Part shown: positions 52,493 through 62,771 of the stretch, piece by piece | Position numbering within the stretch: position 1 is the first letter of the stretch | Layout of the letters: each line of letters begins with the position of its first letter | Source of the DNA: Colwellia maritima | GTDB taxonomy: Bacteria > Pseudomonadota > Gammaproteobacteria > Enterobacterales > Alteromonadaceae | Direction: 5' to 3' | Assembly (NCBI RefSeq): GCF_022669015.1 | Contig: NZ_JAKKSL010000002.1 | Span: forward strand, 682,001-746,000 | DNA length: 64,000 bases | Made by a program: the position numbers and the translations under genes | The notes under the pieces: model-generated | Database searches by the model: none | The model's input: the letters and a program-made list of their open reading frames with translations, nothing else | What the model was told of the DNA's origin: nothing

Positions 52493-53647
52493 TTATAGAT
52501 TACTGTCAGCCCATTCTGCTAGTTCATTTTCAACTAACGTCCAAACTTTGTATCCTTCAATACTCGTACCTAAATTACCTTCACGTGCAATAATACCAAA
52601 GTATTTATGTTCAAAATCAATAAATGGATACGCACCATATGCACCTAAACTTGAAACTCTTTTTGGTGTTGTACAATTTAAAACATCTGATGAGCATTCT
52701 AACCACAAACCCAAACCATAATGCCAATGTGACAAGTTGTCATCATCACTAACTGGTGAATAAACAAAATTAGCATTGTTTGTATGGTCACTCATCATTA
52801 TGTCGATTAATTCAGCTGAAAGAACCTGTTGTTGATAAAGTGCCCGCAAAAAATCTAAATACTCTGTTGCTTGCCAATGCATTCCACCGGCTAACCTTGG
52901 ATTACTTTGCGAAGGTAAATCATAGACGGCATGAGAAAAAAGCTGTGTTTCTAGTGTGAAATTATTGAAAACCTGTTGCCAATTACTTAAACCACTAGCG
53001 CGTATAGCCATTAAACCTGCTATTTGTAGATGTGTACTAGCATAATAAAACTCTGTTCCAGGACTAGAAATTGACGAATTCTTATTAAGAATTGATTCAA
53101 CACAATCAGTAAAATTAGCATTAGGTAAATTTAAACACAGGGGTTCTTCACTTAATCCTGAGGTAAAACTCAGTAAGTGCTTTAGTGTTATCAATGCATG
53201 GTTACCTGTCGATGGCCAAAATTCGATATAGTTTTGAGGATGATCATCTAATGAAAGCACACCTTGTTGAACCAATGATAAAATGACTGTTGCTGTTACT
53301 ATTTTTGATGTTGATGCAGAGCGATAAAACGTACTGTTTGTAGACTCCCCAGTACTATGTGTAAATTGGGTTCCGTTATTCGACTCTATTAACATGGTAA
53401 AGTCAGTGTCAGTATTTGCTGTGTCTAATGCTGCATGCATATTTTGCTCATTTGTGAGTGTAATCGAGGGTTCATCTGTGTTTATTGAATCTTTGCCACT
53501 ACCACCACAACTGCTGATTGTCGTCAGTATTGTTGCTAAAAACAGAGAAGTAATTAGCTTAGTTTTCCTGTAAACATCTTGATAATGTTTATGATATTTT
53601 TCATCAGATTCTTTGTTCGCAAAGGGATAATATCTAAATAAATCCAT
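52493..53647 (-). CDS. Serine hydrolase, class C beta-lactamase/esterase family, lipoprotein
   Basis: 384 residues. The SxxK motif is in SASTSKIVTATVILSLV near residue 115, with LKHLLSFTSGLSEE and EFYYASTHLQIAGLMA (Tyr-x-Ser in place of Tyr-x-Asn) later; these are features of the beta-lactamase-fold esterases and peptidases rather than of a true AmpC. The early LATILTTISSCGGSG looks like a lipobox, so it is envelope-attached after a long N-terminal extension. A later start would give a normal lipoprotein signal, perhaps in the region of residue 30. No resistance role is implied. Confidence 0.75.
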   Translation of the reverse strand: MDLFRYYPFANKESDEKYHKHYQDVYRKTKLITSLFLATILTTISSCGGSGKDSINTDEPSITLTNEQNMHAALDTANTDTDFTMLIESNNGTQFTHSTGESTNSTFYRSASTSKIVTATVILSLVQQGVLSLDDHPQNYIEFWPSTGNHALITLKHLLSFTSGLSEEPLCLNLPNANFTDCVESILNKNSSISSPGTEFYYASTHLQIAGLMAIRASGLSNWQQVFNNFTLETQLFSHAVYDLPSQSNPRLAGGMHWQATEYLDFLRALYQQQVLSAELIDIMMSDHTNNANFVYSPVSDDDNLSHWHYGLGLWLECSSDVLNCTTPKRVSSLGAYGAYPFIDFEHKYFGIIAREGNLGTSIEGYKVWTLVENELAEWADSNL

Positions 53648-53712
53648 TGTAATAATCCTTTTGTTTATTTCTATACTTGTCTGGCTTATGACCTAAATAA
53701 CTATAATTAGTA

Positions 53713-54951
53713 TTAGTCCACTTTGCGTTTTTTACCGCTTGCTGCGCGTAATTTATTTTCAGATTGTACATAAATGGTATCAGTCGTTGCCATACTTGCA
53801 TGACCTAAATCTTCAGAGAGATCTTTTAAAGCTCGTCCACGTTCTATTTCCATACTGGCACCGGTGTGTCTAAGCCAATGGGTGGTAGCTTCTTTTAGTT
53901 TAATCGATTTGTTTTCACCTTCCAAACGTTTCATTCTTGTATAAGCGTGGTCAAAAGTATCTTGAACTAGCCGTCTTAGGTGTCTTGATGTCATACCGCC
54001 TTGACCACGAATTTTTTCAACCAAAACATTATTGTCGCCACTGGTGGGTAACCCCGACAAGTCTCTTGATAAGCGATATCGCTTTAAAAAAGGAAGAAAA
54101 TCTGAGGGTACCGTTGTGTCTCGAAGCTTTCTACCTTTGCCAAAAATTTTAAGCCACCAGTTTTCGTCTTCATCTTGCCAAAAATGTCCCATTACCGGCG
54201 ACCAATTATCACGTTCAGACAGCTCAGATATCCTTAAAAATAAGGTTTTTAAGGAGGCAATAACAAATAAATTTCGTTCATAAACTGGATCTTCGTTTGC
54301 CATGTCTACAGCAGTGTCTAATATATATTGCCATTGTGAACCTGATAATCTTTTTACTTCTTTAACTTGGGCATCACTAATAAAATGTTTACAGTCTTTT
54401 TTTGCTATCTGTGCAGGATTTCCATAACATAATTCTTCGCCCATCAAGTAGTTATAAAACACAATGATAGCTGTAAAAGTTGATGTTAGTGTTTGTTGTG
54501 ATGGTCGATATTTTTTTCTATCAACATCTTTTGAGGCTTGACTTTTAGCCGCTTGTATTTTGAATGGACGCCATTCTTCATTTATTGAAAAATAACTATT
54601 TTTTAATTTAAAGCGCTCTTGATTACTGGTACCAATCCACGTTACGGGTGGTTTCCAACAAAAATCAGCGTAATCTAAAATGTCAGTTTTGCGTAATTGA
54701 TCTATAGGTGTTTTTTTTACCATAAAAGACCAGAGTAAAAATTTCTCTATTTCATTTCTAAATCTATCATAGGTATGAATTGATTTATTCCGCCCAGTAT
54801 ACTCAAGAAACGACTTTCCCCATTGCCAATGCGTTAAATGCCATTGACTAGTGGTTTTTATATTACTTTCAAGTTCGGGATAATCACAGAATTCAAATTC
54901 TATTAACTCTGCGTAAGTGGGATATAAAGGGAAAAGAGCTGATTTTTTCAT
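53713..54951 (-). CDS. Tyrosine-type site-specific recombinase
   Basis: 412 residues. The C-terminal catalytic half has FLRISELSERD with the first Arg, FGKGRKLRDTTVP, ATTHWLRHTGASMEIERG with HxxR, and DLGHASMATTDTIYVQSEN with the final His and nucleophile Tyr. The N-terminal 170 residues form a SAM-like core-binding domain (SFLEYTGRNKSIHTYDRF). No excisionase, cargo or clear attachment site adjoins it, and the nearest tRNA is 24 kb away. It may be the remnant of a mobile element or a stand-alone recombinase. Confidence 0.85.
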   Translation of the reverse strand: MKKSALFPLYPTYAELIEFEFCDYPELESNIKTTSQWHLTHWQWGKSFLEYTGRNKSIHTYDRFRNEIEKFLLWSFMVKKTPIDQLRKTDILDYADFCWKPPVTWIGTSNQERFKLKNSYFSINEEWRPFKIQAAKSQASKDVDRKKYRPSQQTLTSTFTAIIVFYNYLMGEELCYGNPAQIAKKDCKHFISDAQVKEVKRLSGSQWQYILDTAVDMANEDPVYERNLFVIASLKTLFLRISELSERDNWSPVMGHFWQDEDENWWLKIFGKGRKLRDTTVPSDFLPFLKRYRLSRDLSGLPTSGDNNVLVEKIRGQGGMTSRHLRRLVQDTFDHAYTRMKRLEGENKSIKLKEATTHWLRHTGASMEIERGRALKDLSEDLGHASMATTDTIYVQSENKLRAASGKKRKVD

Positions 54952-55309
54952 ATTAATTCATATTCACATGCTATTGAATAATAATAGTTTAATTACATTA
55001 GCTGTATATTATACGGCTTTATTTGTTAAGTCCAATACTAAACAGTATCGGATTTTGGTTTTTATACGCTTCGATCAACTAATCGCTACAACTAATCAAA
55101 TAATGAATAATAGGCAATCTAAAACCCATAAATTTGAGTGACGGTTGTGCTACTATTCAATATATTATGTAGATTAAAGTTTTTGTGATGTTAGTGCCCT
55201 ACTTTAATTTCTAATGATATAAAACAAATAAGTGTCGGTTAAGCGCGCTATCTCTCTTGATTCAAGTAAAAATCTAAAGCACAATATTCATAACAACTAC
55301 ATCGTTAAT

Positions 55310-55326
55310 ATATGTACCCTACATAT
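55310..55326. promoter_or_regulatory. Palindrome in the integrase/HlyD divergent region
   Basis: ATATGTACCCTACATAT has perfect 7-base arms around CCC, in the 497-base gap between the recombinase and the export operon, about 120 bases before the HlyD start. It resembles a TetR-type operator in shape only. The rest of the gap is AT-rich and I see no gene or other clear element in it. Confidence 0.3.
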
Positions 55327-55448
55327 TTTAGTTAAGTTTTAGTTAAATTTTAATTACGACAATTCAAATGTTTAAAGGATTATGATCTCAACGAATAAAA
55401 CAATCGTTATCAATTAAATCGTTTTCAATTAAACAACCAAATTACTTT

Positions 55449-56501
55449 ATGGAAAAAATCATGAAAAAATCAGTGGTTAGCTTTTTGATTTTAGGTGTTG
55501 TTATTGCGGTGGTTGCCACGTTTTCTTGGCAATGGTGGCAACAACAGCAATCAATATTAGCAAAAGATTTTGTGTCTGGAAATGGAAGAATTGAAGCAGA
55601 TCAAGTTGATATCACCACTAAATATTCGGGCCGAGTAAAGCGTATTTTAGTGCAAGAAGGCGACTTAATTAAACCTGGTCAATTACTTGCGATCATGGAC
55701 ACCACTGAACTTGATGCGCAGTTAGCCCAAACAAAAGCCCAAGTTGCTCAAGCACAAGCGGCAGTAGCTGAAGGTGATGCTTTAATAGCACAACGACAAA
55801 GTGAATTAACATTGGCTGAACTTGAATTAAAACGTGTTGCGCCATTGGTAAAAACGGGGGCAATGTCACAAAGTATTGCCGATAAAACAAAAACTATTAG
55901 AGATACTGCTTTTGCGGCTTATAGTGCAGCAAAAGCCCATGTACATACACTTGAACAGTCGGTTTTAGTGGCAAAAACAGCCGTGGCACGAGTACAAACA
56001 CAAATAGATGAAGCAACACTTACATCTCCCGTTATGGGACGTGTGCTTTATCGACTAGCACAGCCAAATGAAGTATTAGGCGGTGGCGGAAAAGTGCTGA
56101 CCGTAATCAACTTAGGTGAAATATATATGGAAATATTCTTGCCTTCGGCCCAGGCTTATTTAACCCCAATTGGTGCACAAGCCAGAGTAAAACTAGATAT
56201 CATAGATATTGCTATTCCTGCTCAAGTGAGTTTTGTTTCACCAGAATCACAATTCACACCAAAACAAGTTGAAACACAAAGTGAACGCGACAAACTCATG
56301 TTTCGCGTCAAGGTACGTATACCGCAAGCATTAGTGTTAAAACACATTGAGCAGGTTAAAACAGGCGCAAGAGGTGTTGCTTATATCCGCTTACTAGCCA
56401 ATAAAGGTGAAGACCCCTCCCCTTGGCCTGATTTCTTACAAAAATTACCAGACGATGTTTTATCAAGTGAAAGCAGCCCTGCCGAGAAAAGCAATCAGTA
56501 G
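55449..56501 (+). CDS. yhiI: HlyD-family membrane fusion protein (YhiI-like)
   Basis: Periplasmic adaptor of an ABC exporter, 350 residues. One N-terminal membrane helix (VSFLILGVVIAVVATFSW) is followed by a lipoyl half (FVSGNGRIEADQVDITTKYS, VQEGDLIKPGQLLAIMD), a long Ala/Gln-rich coiled coil (about 85-190), the second half (ATLTSPVMGRVLYRLAQP) and a beta barrel (ARVKLDIIDIAIPAQVSFVS). It is 12 bases before rbbA, so it is one operon with it and yhhJ. An ATG at 55461 (MKKSVV) may be the true start. Confidence 0.88.
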   Translation: MEKIMKKSVVSFLILGVVIAVVATFSWQWWQQQQSILAKDFVSGNGRIEADQVDITTKYSGRVKRILVQEGDLIKPGQLLAIMDTTELDAQLAQTKAQVAQAQAAVAEGDALIAQRQSELTLAELELKRVAPLVKTGAMSQSIADKTKTIRDTAFAAYSAAKAHVHTLEQSVLVAKTAVARVQTQIDEATLTSPVMGRVLYRLAQPNEVLGGGGKVLTVINLGEIYMEIFLPSAQAYLTPIGAQARVKLDIIDIAIPAQVSFVSPESQFTPKQVETQSERDKLMFRVKVRIPQALVLKHIEQVKTGARGVAYIRLLANKGEDPSPWPDFLQKLPDDVLSSESSPAEKSNQ

Positions 56502-56513
56502 AGGATTTGTAAA

Positions 56514-59306
56514 GTGAATGAAACTCGGCAATCTGTAGCGAGCATTAAAGGTGTCACCCATCGCTATAATAAGACGTTGGCACTTGAAAATATTAATTTA
56601 ACTATACCTTCAGGGCTGATGGTTGGCCTATTAGGTCCTGATGGTGTTGGAAAATCGACACTGATGGGGTTAATTTCAGGCGCAAGAAAACTTCAACAAG
56701 GCCAATTAACTGTATTAGACGGCGATATGGCATCCGCTAAAAATCGAGAATTGATTGGTCCTCGTATTGCTTATATGCCACAAGGATTAGGTAAAAATCT
56801 TTATTCAGAACTTAGCGTTGAAGAGAATTTAGACTTTTTTGCAAAATTGTTTAATCAATCAGCTGCTGAACGTAAATTACGCATAGAAAAATTAACTAAA
56901 GCAACTGAATTACATGCCTTTTTATCTAGACCTGCTAAAAAATTATCAGGCGGCATGAAACAAAAACTTGGTTTATGTTGTGCACTAATTCATGATCCCG
57001 ACTTGCTTATATTAGACGAACCAACAACGGGTGTTGATCCACTTTCTAGGCAACAGTTTTGGCAATTAATCGCATCAATCAGAGCTGAACGTCCAACAAT
57101 GAGTGTGTTGGTTTCTACTGCTTATATGGACGAAGCCGAAGGATTTGACTATTTAATTGCGATGGATCTTGGGCATGTACTTGATATTGGGACACCTGAG
57201 GAATTAAAAACAAAAACCAATACAAAGAATTTAGAAAGTGCTTTTGTTCATTTATTACCCGAAAATAAACGAGCGAATCACAACGAACTTATTATTCCTC
57301 CCTATGAAAAAACCCAAAACGCCCTGACTATTATTGCTAAGCATTTAAGTAGACGATTTGGTGACTTTACTGCTGTAAACGATGTAAGTTTTGAAATACA
57401 AGTGGGAGAAATTTTTGGTTTTCTAGGGTCAAACGGTTGTGGAAAAACAACCACCATGAAAATGCTTACGGGTTTATTGCCCGTATCAAGTGGTGATGCG
57501 TACTTATTCGGTAAACCAATAGATGCAAATGACCTAGAAACACGGCAACGTGTTGGCTTTATGTCTCAGGCTTTTTCATTGTATGGTGAGCTAACGGTAT
57601 CGCAAAACTTAACTTTGCATGCACGTTTATTTCATTTATCTCCAGAGCAAACAATTTCTAGAATAGACAAGCTCGTTAACCGATTTGGATTGCTTGCCTA
57701 CATGGATGAACCCGCAGCATCTTTACCATTAGGTATGCGTCAACGATTATCCCTTGCCGTAGCGGTTATTCATGAACCAGAAATGCTGATATTAGATGAA
57801 CCTACTTCGGGTGTTGATCCTATCGCGAGAGATTTATTTTGGGAGTTGTTGGTAGAACTGTCTCGTAAAGATAAAGTCACTATATTTGTGTCTACTCACT
57901 TTATGAATGAGGCACTGCGTTGCGATAGAATTTCGTTAATGCATGCGGGTGAAGTACTGATTTATGGTACACCACAACATATAATTGAAACAAAAAACGT
58001 GAATACGCTAGAACAGGCATTTATAGAATATTTAGAAGATGCTATTCAACGCAAAAAGCAAAGTAAGCCTACACAACAAGTCTCTCAATCTGACAACTCG
58101 GTAGAGGTTACGTCTTCACAAGCTGAACCTACATTAATTGAAACTGTACCGACTGAAAAAACCACGATTAAACATAATCGTTTTAGTTTTCATCGACTAT
58201 TAGCCTACAGTTACCTTGAGTCGATGCAAGTTTTGCGTGATCCAATACGACTCGCGTTTGCTTTTATCGGTAGTGCAATACTCTTAATCGTCATAGCTTA
58301 TGGTATTTCCCTTGATGTTGAAAATTTAAATTACGCCGCGTTTGATAATGATAAAACCCCAGAAAGTCGTCAATATTTGAGTAATTTTGAAGGCTCTCGG
58401 TACTTTGTTAGTCGGCCGAGTGTACAAAGTAATGAAGAATTAGAACGGCGTTTACGATCAAATGACATCACCTTAGCGATTGAAATACCGGTCGGATTTG
58501 GGCGAGATCTTAAAAAGGGTAAAACACCAAGTATCTCAGCATGGATCGATGGTTCTAATACTATCCGTTCAAAGACAATTGAGGGATATGTCACTGGTGT
58601 GCACTTTAGTTATATTACTGAGCTAGCTAAAAATGTAGGCCTAGATATCAGCACCTTAGCAAATGTTAAATTAGCCTCTCGTTATCGTTACAATCCTACG
58701 TTTAAAACGGTTTATTCAATCGGGCCTAAAACACCCGCCATGCTGTTGTTATTGTTTCCTGCTATTCTTATGGCGGTTAGCATCTCACGAGAAAAAGAAA
58801 TTGGTACTATCACTAACTTTTATGTCACCCCAACAAAAAGGCTTGAGTTTTTATTGGGTAAACAACTACCTTATCTCGTTATTGGTATGCTTAATTTTTT
58901 TATTTTAACAATAATGGTTGTCTATTTATTGCAAGTACCATTACAAGGCAGCTTTCTAGGTCTTATGCTCGGAGCCCTTTGCTATATTTTTGCTGCAACA
59001 GGTTTTGGATTACTCATTGCTACTATTACTAAATCTCAAGTGGCTTCCATTTTCGCAACTGCCATATTATGTATGCTGCCCACACTACAATTTTCAGGTA
59101 TTGTGCAACCCACTTCAACACTTGAGGGATCAGGACATATTATTGGAACACTTTGGCCGGCAACGTATTACATGCATTTAAGTGTTGCAGCCTTTACCAA
59201 AGGACTTGGCTTTTTTGATTTAGCTAACGACATTATTTTACTTGCTATATTTGGCCCTGTATTTATTGCTATTGCCACCGTCTTTCTTAAAAAGCAGGAA
59301 CGTTAA
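56514..59306 (+). CDS. rbbA: Double-ABC ATPase/permease fusion RbbA-like
   Basis: 930 residues. Two ABC domains in tandem: the first with LLGPDGVGKSTLM near 41, LSGGMKQKLGL near 143 and LLILDEPTTGVDP; the second with FLGSNGCGKTTTMK near 305, LPLGMRQRLSLAV as a changed signature, and MLILDEPTSGVDP near 423. A linker (about 520-560) leads to an ABC-2 permease part with six helices (about 580-920). Enteric RbbA has the same order and about 911 residues. The GTG start at 56514 has AGAGGA upstream. The likely role is export with YhiI and YhhJ; a ribosome-linked role, as proposed for E. coli, is not shown here. Confidence 0.9.
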   Translation: MNETRQSVASIKGVTHRYNKTLALENINLTIPSGLMVGLLGPDGVGKSTLMGLISGARKLQQGQLTVLDGDMASAKNRELIGPRIAYMPQGLGKNLYSELSVEENLDFFAKLFNQSAAERKLRIEKLTKATELHAFLSRPAKKLSGGMKQKLGLCCALIHDPDLLILDEPTTGVDPLSRQQFWQLIASIRAERPTMSVLVSTAYMDEAEGFDYLIAMDLGHVLDIGTPEELKTKTNTKNLESAFVHLLPENKRANHNELIIPPYEKTQNALTIIAKHLSRRFGDFTAVNDVSFEIQVGEIFGFLGSNGCGKTTTMKMLTGLLPVSSGDAYLFGKPIDANDLETRQRVGFMSQAFSLYGELTVSQNLTLHARLFHLSPEQTISRIDKLVNRFGLLAYMDEPAASLPLGMRQRLSLAVAVIHEPEMLILDEPTSGVDPIARDLFWELLVELSRKDKVTIFVSTHFMNEALRCDRISLMHAGEVLIYGTPQHIIETKNVNTLEQAFIEYLEDAIQRKKQSKPTQQVSQSDNSVEVTSSQAEPTLIETVPTEKTTIKHNRFSFHRLLAYSYLESMQVLRDPIRLAFAFIGSAILLIVIAYGISLDVENLNYAAFDNDKTPESRQYLSNFEGSRYFVSRPSVQSNEELERRLRSNDITLAIEIPVGFGRDLKKGKTPSISAWIDGSNTIRSKTIEGYVTGVHFSYITELAKNVGLDISTLANVKLASRYRYNPTFKTVYSIGPKTPAMLLLLFPAILMAVSISREKEIGTITNFYVTPTKRLEFLLGKQLPYLVIGMLNFFILTIMVVYLLQVPLQGSFLGLMLGALCYIFAATGFGLLIATITKSQVASIFATAILCMLPTLQFSGIVQPTSTLEGSGHIIGTLWPATYYMHLSVAAFTKGLGFFDLANDIILLAIFGPVFIAIATVFLKKQER

Positions 59307-59308
59307 CC

Positions 59309-60432
59309 ATGAAAACATGGATCAATATATTTTGGCTTGGCATAAAAGAATTACGCAGTCTTTTAAGCGATTTTATTATGTTGATGTTAATCGTTTATTC
59401 ATTTAGTGTAGCAATCTATTCTGAGTCTACCGCGATTAGCGAATCAGTACATAATGCGTCTATTGCGATAGTTGATGAAGACCGCTCAGCATTATCGGGA
59501 GCTATTGCAAATGCACTGTATCCGCCCTATTTTAAAACGCCAACACTTATTTCAGCATCAGAAATTGATCAAGGAATGGACCAAGATAAGTACATGTTTG
59601 TAGTTACCATTCCACCTAAATTTGAACAAAACATACGACAAGGTCGTCAACCTACGGTACAAATAGATATAGATGCAACAGCTGTCACACAAGCAAGTAT
59701 CGGTAATAGTTATATACAAAGTATTATCACGAAAGAGGTCAATCATTTTGCGAATCGTTCAGATGCAACGACGGCTTACCCGGTAAAACTGATTCAACGT
59801 CGTGCCTTTAACCCAAATGGCACGGGCATGTGGTTTAGTGCTATTAATGCATTACTAAATCAGATTACCATGTTAACGATTATTTTAACGGGTGCAGCGT
59901 TATTACGTGAGCGTGAACACGGTACAATTGAACATTTATTAGTAATGCCTTTAAATGCTTTTCAGATTGTAATTGCTAAAATATGGTCCAATGGTTTAGT
60001 TATTTTGATTGCCTTTGCATTGTCTATGTTAGTTTTGGTTGAACAAACCCTAGACATCCCCATTGCGGGTTCAAAATTATTATTATTACTGGGGACGGCT
60101 TCCTACATATTTGCGGCTGCATCCATCGGTATATTTTTAGGAACTATAGCTCAAACCATGGCACAATTTGCCTTGTTGGTACTTATGGTTATAATCCCTA
60201 TGGTAATGCTTTCAGGCGGTTTAACTCCCATTGAAAGTCAACCTGATATTATTCAACCTATAACTTGGTTATTACCCTCTAGGCATTTTATGGACTTCTC
60301 TCAAGCCGTTGTATTTCGAGTCTTGGCTTTGATTTAGTTTGGCCACAACTTTCAATTATCATAGCGCCGGGTGCTGTATTCTTTCTCGCAAGTCTTGCCA
60401 TGTTTAGGCGGTCTTTAGAACGGATGTCATAA
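59309..60432 (+). CDS. yhhJ: ABC-2 transporter permease YhhJ, frameshifted at the end
   Basis: 374 residues, equal to the enteric protein. ABC-2 permease with one helix at the start, a large periplasmic loop (about 45-170) and five more helices (TMLTIILTGAALLREREHGT with the conserved RE at the membrane edge). A G is missing at 60320: FRVLALI stops, and one added G gives FRGLGFDLVWPQLSIIIAPG to the stop at 60432. It is two bases after rbbA, so the operon yhiI-rbbA-yhhJ is complete. Confidence 0.88.
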
Positions 60433-60480
60433 GTCAGTTTTAGCTAGCTGTTACTGTTTTTAGGTTAAACAGGAATCCAA

Positions 60481-60786
60481 TTAGGGTTGTTTTTCATGCA
60501 TAGAAATTGTTGTAACTGATTTTACCGAGCTTTGAAAATATTTAGCTTTTACTGCTAAATATTTAGGGTCACTAAAAAATTCATTCATAATTTCTTTACT
60601 TGGAAAATCAATTGTAAACACACGATTTATAGGGGCATCACTTTTAGATTTTAAGACTTCATTTACTTTAAAATCGAAACCAAAACTGCCACCAAAAGAA
60701 TGAAGTATCGGCATCATACTTTCACGATATTTCTGATATTCAACATCATTAGTTACTTCAATACCCATTATTCTTTCGTAAGACAT
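60481..60786 (-). CDS. DUF1330 family protein
   Basis: 101 residues, a small ferredoxin-like dimeric fold. YRESMMPILHSFGGSFGFDF and FTIDFPSKEIMNEFFSDPKY are typical of DUF1330/NIPSNAP-like proteins. The catalytic role is not known for the family. It has AAAAGGGG upstream of the start at 60786 and no clear operon partner. Confidence 0.75.
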   Translation of the reverse strand: MSYERIMGIEVTNDVEYQKYRESMMPILHSFGGSFGFDFKVNEVLKSKSDAPINRVFTIDFPSKEIMNEFFSDPKYLAVKAKYFQSSVKSVTTISMHEKQP

Positions 60787-60816
60787 ATAACCCCCTTTTA
60801 ATTACTTATACTCATT

Positions 60817-61692
60817 CTATTTACTGAGCTCAAAGTCTAGCTTTCTGACTTTGATATTAACACCGGCAGCGGTTAATTCTTGATAGAAATCGACAATATT
60901 ACATAATTCAACTTGTTTGCAAATTATGCCGTACTTTAAAATTGCAGGCTTATAACTTTGTAAAGAAGCTTGTTTAAGCCAATACAGCGCTTGTTCAAAA
61001 TCTTTTTTAACATATTGTCCATTTATATACATTTCAGCAAGATTAACTTGTCCTTTGGCGTAGCCAAGATTAGATGAAGCTTGAAATAATTCAAAAGCAC
61101 TTTCTAAATTAGTTTCACTAAATTTCTCATTTAAGAATGCCTCACCTGAGATATTTTCTTTTTTGCCATAAGTTAAATAGCTACTCGGTTGTTCATGTTT
61201 TTCTGGACCAACTAAACGATTAAATAACTTACCTCTTACCGGTCTTTTTGCTAAATAAATAGCTTGAGTATTTCTCATGCTTTTGATTACGTCAAGATGC
61301 AGATCATATCGTTTAGATTGAAAATAATCCTTATAACTCAATTGACTGTATTTTATACTATTGATAGCTGCATTTTGTCGTTGGTAATAAAAATCACCAT
61401 ATACCAATGTAATTATATCACCTGTAATATCGACAACCTTTGCAAGTCTGTACTTCTCTGTCGGTCTTAATTTGTCACTGAGCAATCTAAAATCTAAAAA
61501 GTAAATATCATCAATCTTTGGGTTTGAAATAATAGATAAAGTCTCTTTCTCTTCAGCTATAGAAGTGTGATATTCAAAAAACGCCAAACATAAAATGGTA
61601 ACTAAAGCACAAATACTAAAGGTTTGATATGGTTTAATTGTTTTAAAAAACGTTGATGCTTCCTGATTTTCAATAGCTTCGTTAATATACAT
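60817..61692 (-). CDS. Membrane-anchored Sel1-repeat protein
   Basis: 291 residues. One membrane helix near residues 22-42 (YQTFSICALVTILCLAFFEY) places the rest outside. The middle is of unknown type; residues about 200-265 contain Sel1 repeats (SNLGYAKGQVNLAEMYINGQ, EQALYWLKQASLQSYKPAIL). Sel1 proteins act as binding scaffolds; no partner is evident. The only Cys pair in IICKQVELCN may form a disulfide. Confidence 0.65.
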   Translation of the reverse strand: MYINEAIENQEASTFFKTIKPYQTFSICALVTILCLAFFEYHTSIAEEKETLSIISNPKIDDIYFLDFRLLSDKLRPTEKYRLAKVVDITGDIITLVYGDFYYQRQNAAINSIKYSQLSYKDYFQSKRYDLHLDVIKSMRNTQAIYLAKRPVRGKLFNRLVGPEKHEQPSSYLTYGKKENISGEAFLNEKFSETNLESAFELFQASSNLGYAKGQVNLAEMYINGQYVKKDFEQALYWLKQASLQSYKPAILKYGIICKQVELCNIVDFYQELTAAGVNIKVRKLDFELSK

Positions 61693-61797
61693 AAAAGTTA
61701 ATCCCTTATACTTTTCAAAAGTGATTTAAACATTATGACACAAATAATATTTGTTTGTGTAGACGAATAAATCTTAGCTGCTACTATTTAAAAATCT

Positions 61798-62436
61798 TTA
61801 TTTCTTAGCCGTTAACAAAAACACTGGATACTGCCCATGCGGCTTTTGTACAGCGCTCGCATCTACAACGGCAACATCTCGAAACCCGGCGTCTTGTGCT
61901 GCTTTAGTTATTACACTTCGATCAAAACCACAATGAAACACGCCGGTATCTTCACTATGAAAATTACCATCTTCACTATCTAGATCGGCGATAGCAATGA
62001 CTCCGTCATCATTTAATAGTTTGTGAAATTTAGCAAACATTGCACTAATATCTTTAACATGGTGCATTGTCATTGAGGAGATAATACCGTCAAAAGCCCC
62101 CTTAAATTTTTCAGTTATATCTATCAATGTTAGATCCACGTCAATAATATCAAGCTCGCAACCCAGAGTATTTCGCTTTTTAGAAAGCTGCTCATTCATT
62201 GACTTTGAAATATCAATAGCCGTAATTTTTCTTACAAACGGCGCTATACGTTCAAGTAATAACCCAGTACCTGAGCCAAAATCCATTAGGTGCATATTTG
62301 AATCAAGGTTTATAGTTTCAATGATAGCATTGGCAATGTTTTCGACATTTGTAACTCTTTTAACGTCTTTTTCGTAGACCTTTGCTTTTTCTTTAAAATA
62401 ATCTTTGTTCACTAAATTCTCTCCAATTTTTAACAT
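61798..62436 (-). CDS. Class I SAM-dependent methyltransferase
   Basis: 212 residues. LMDFGSGTGLLLERIAP near 50 is motif I, AIDISKSMNEQLSKK the post-beta-2 acidic motif, and ISSMTMHHVKDISAMF motif IV; the C-terminal GVFHCGFDRSVITKAAQDAG is common to small-molecule methyltransferases of the UbiE/arsenite-methyltransferase type. The substrate is unknown. The 5' region includes a GGGGT-TAAT-ACCCC hairpin (62502-62515). Confidence 0.78.
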   Translation of the reverse strand: MLKIGENLVNKDYFKEKAKVYEKDVKRVTNVENIANAIIETINLDSNMHLMDFGSGTGLLLERIAPFVRKITAIDISKSMNEQLSKKRNTLGCELDIIDVDLTLIDITEKFKGAFDGIISSMTMHHVKDISAMFAKFHKLLNDDGVIAIADLDSEDGNFHSEDTGVFHCGFDRSVITKAAQDAGFRDVAVVDASAVQKPHGQYPVFLLTAKK

Positions 62437-62501
62437 TAACCATTAAAATAAATCGTTTATCATGAATTTTCCATAAAATTTGATAACCGTCAAACTAAGG
62501 T

Positions 62502-62555
62502 GGGGTTAATACCCCTATTCTTATTTTTTACTTTTATATTTATTTTTATATTTAT
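62502..62555. repeat. Small hairpin and two 12-base tandem units in a 335-base gap
   Basis: In the gap 62437-62771 a short stem GGGGT/ACCCC (62502-62515) is followed by TTTTATATTTAT twice in tandem (62532-62555). I see no gene, tRNA or other element in this gap. It holds the promoters of the divergent methyltransferase and chemotaxis genes. Confidence 0.4.
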
Positions 62556-62771
62556 TTTAATAGCACATTGATCCTTTTATGAAAGGCAAACGTATAATTC
62601 CCCTTAAGTATATTTTAGGCACGACTCAACTAGCTTTAACAGCCAATACTCTTTAATAAGGTTGTATGTCGTGTTGCTCTTTTTCAATTCATTAGCTATC
62701 TTCTAATGATAAAAGTGAGATTGTAGATTGTATAAGACTGAATAATAACAAATTTAATAGGGTAATAAGTA

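Noticed and set aside
52493-53647. AmpC-type antibiotic resistance gene
   Set aside because: Has SxxK but Tyr-x-Ser, a long N-terminal extension and a lipoprotein signal; it fits the broad esterase/peptidase group of the fold.
60817-61692. Type VI or toxin-linked Sel1 protein
   Set aside because: No toxin, immunity or secretion genes nearby; only two Sel1 repeats are visible.
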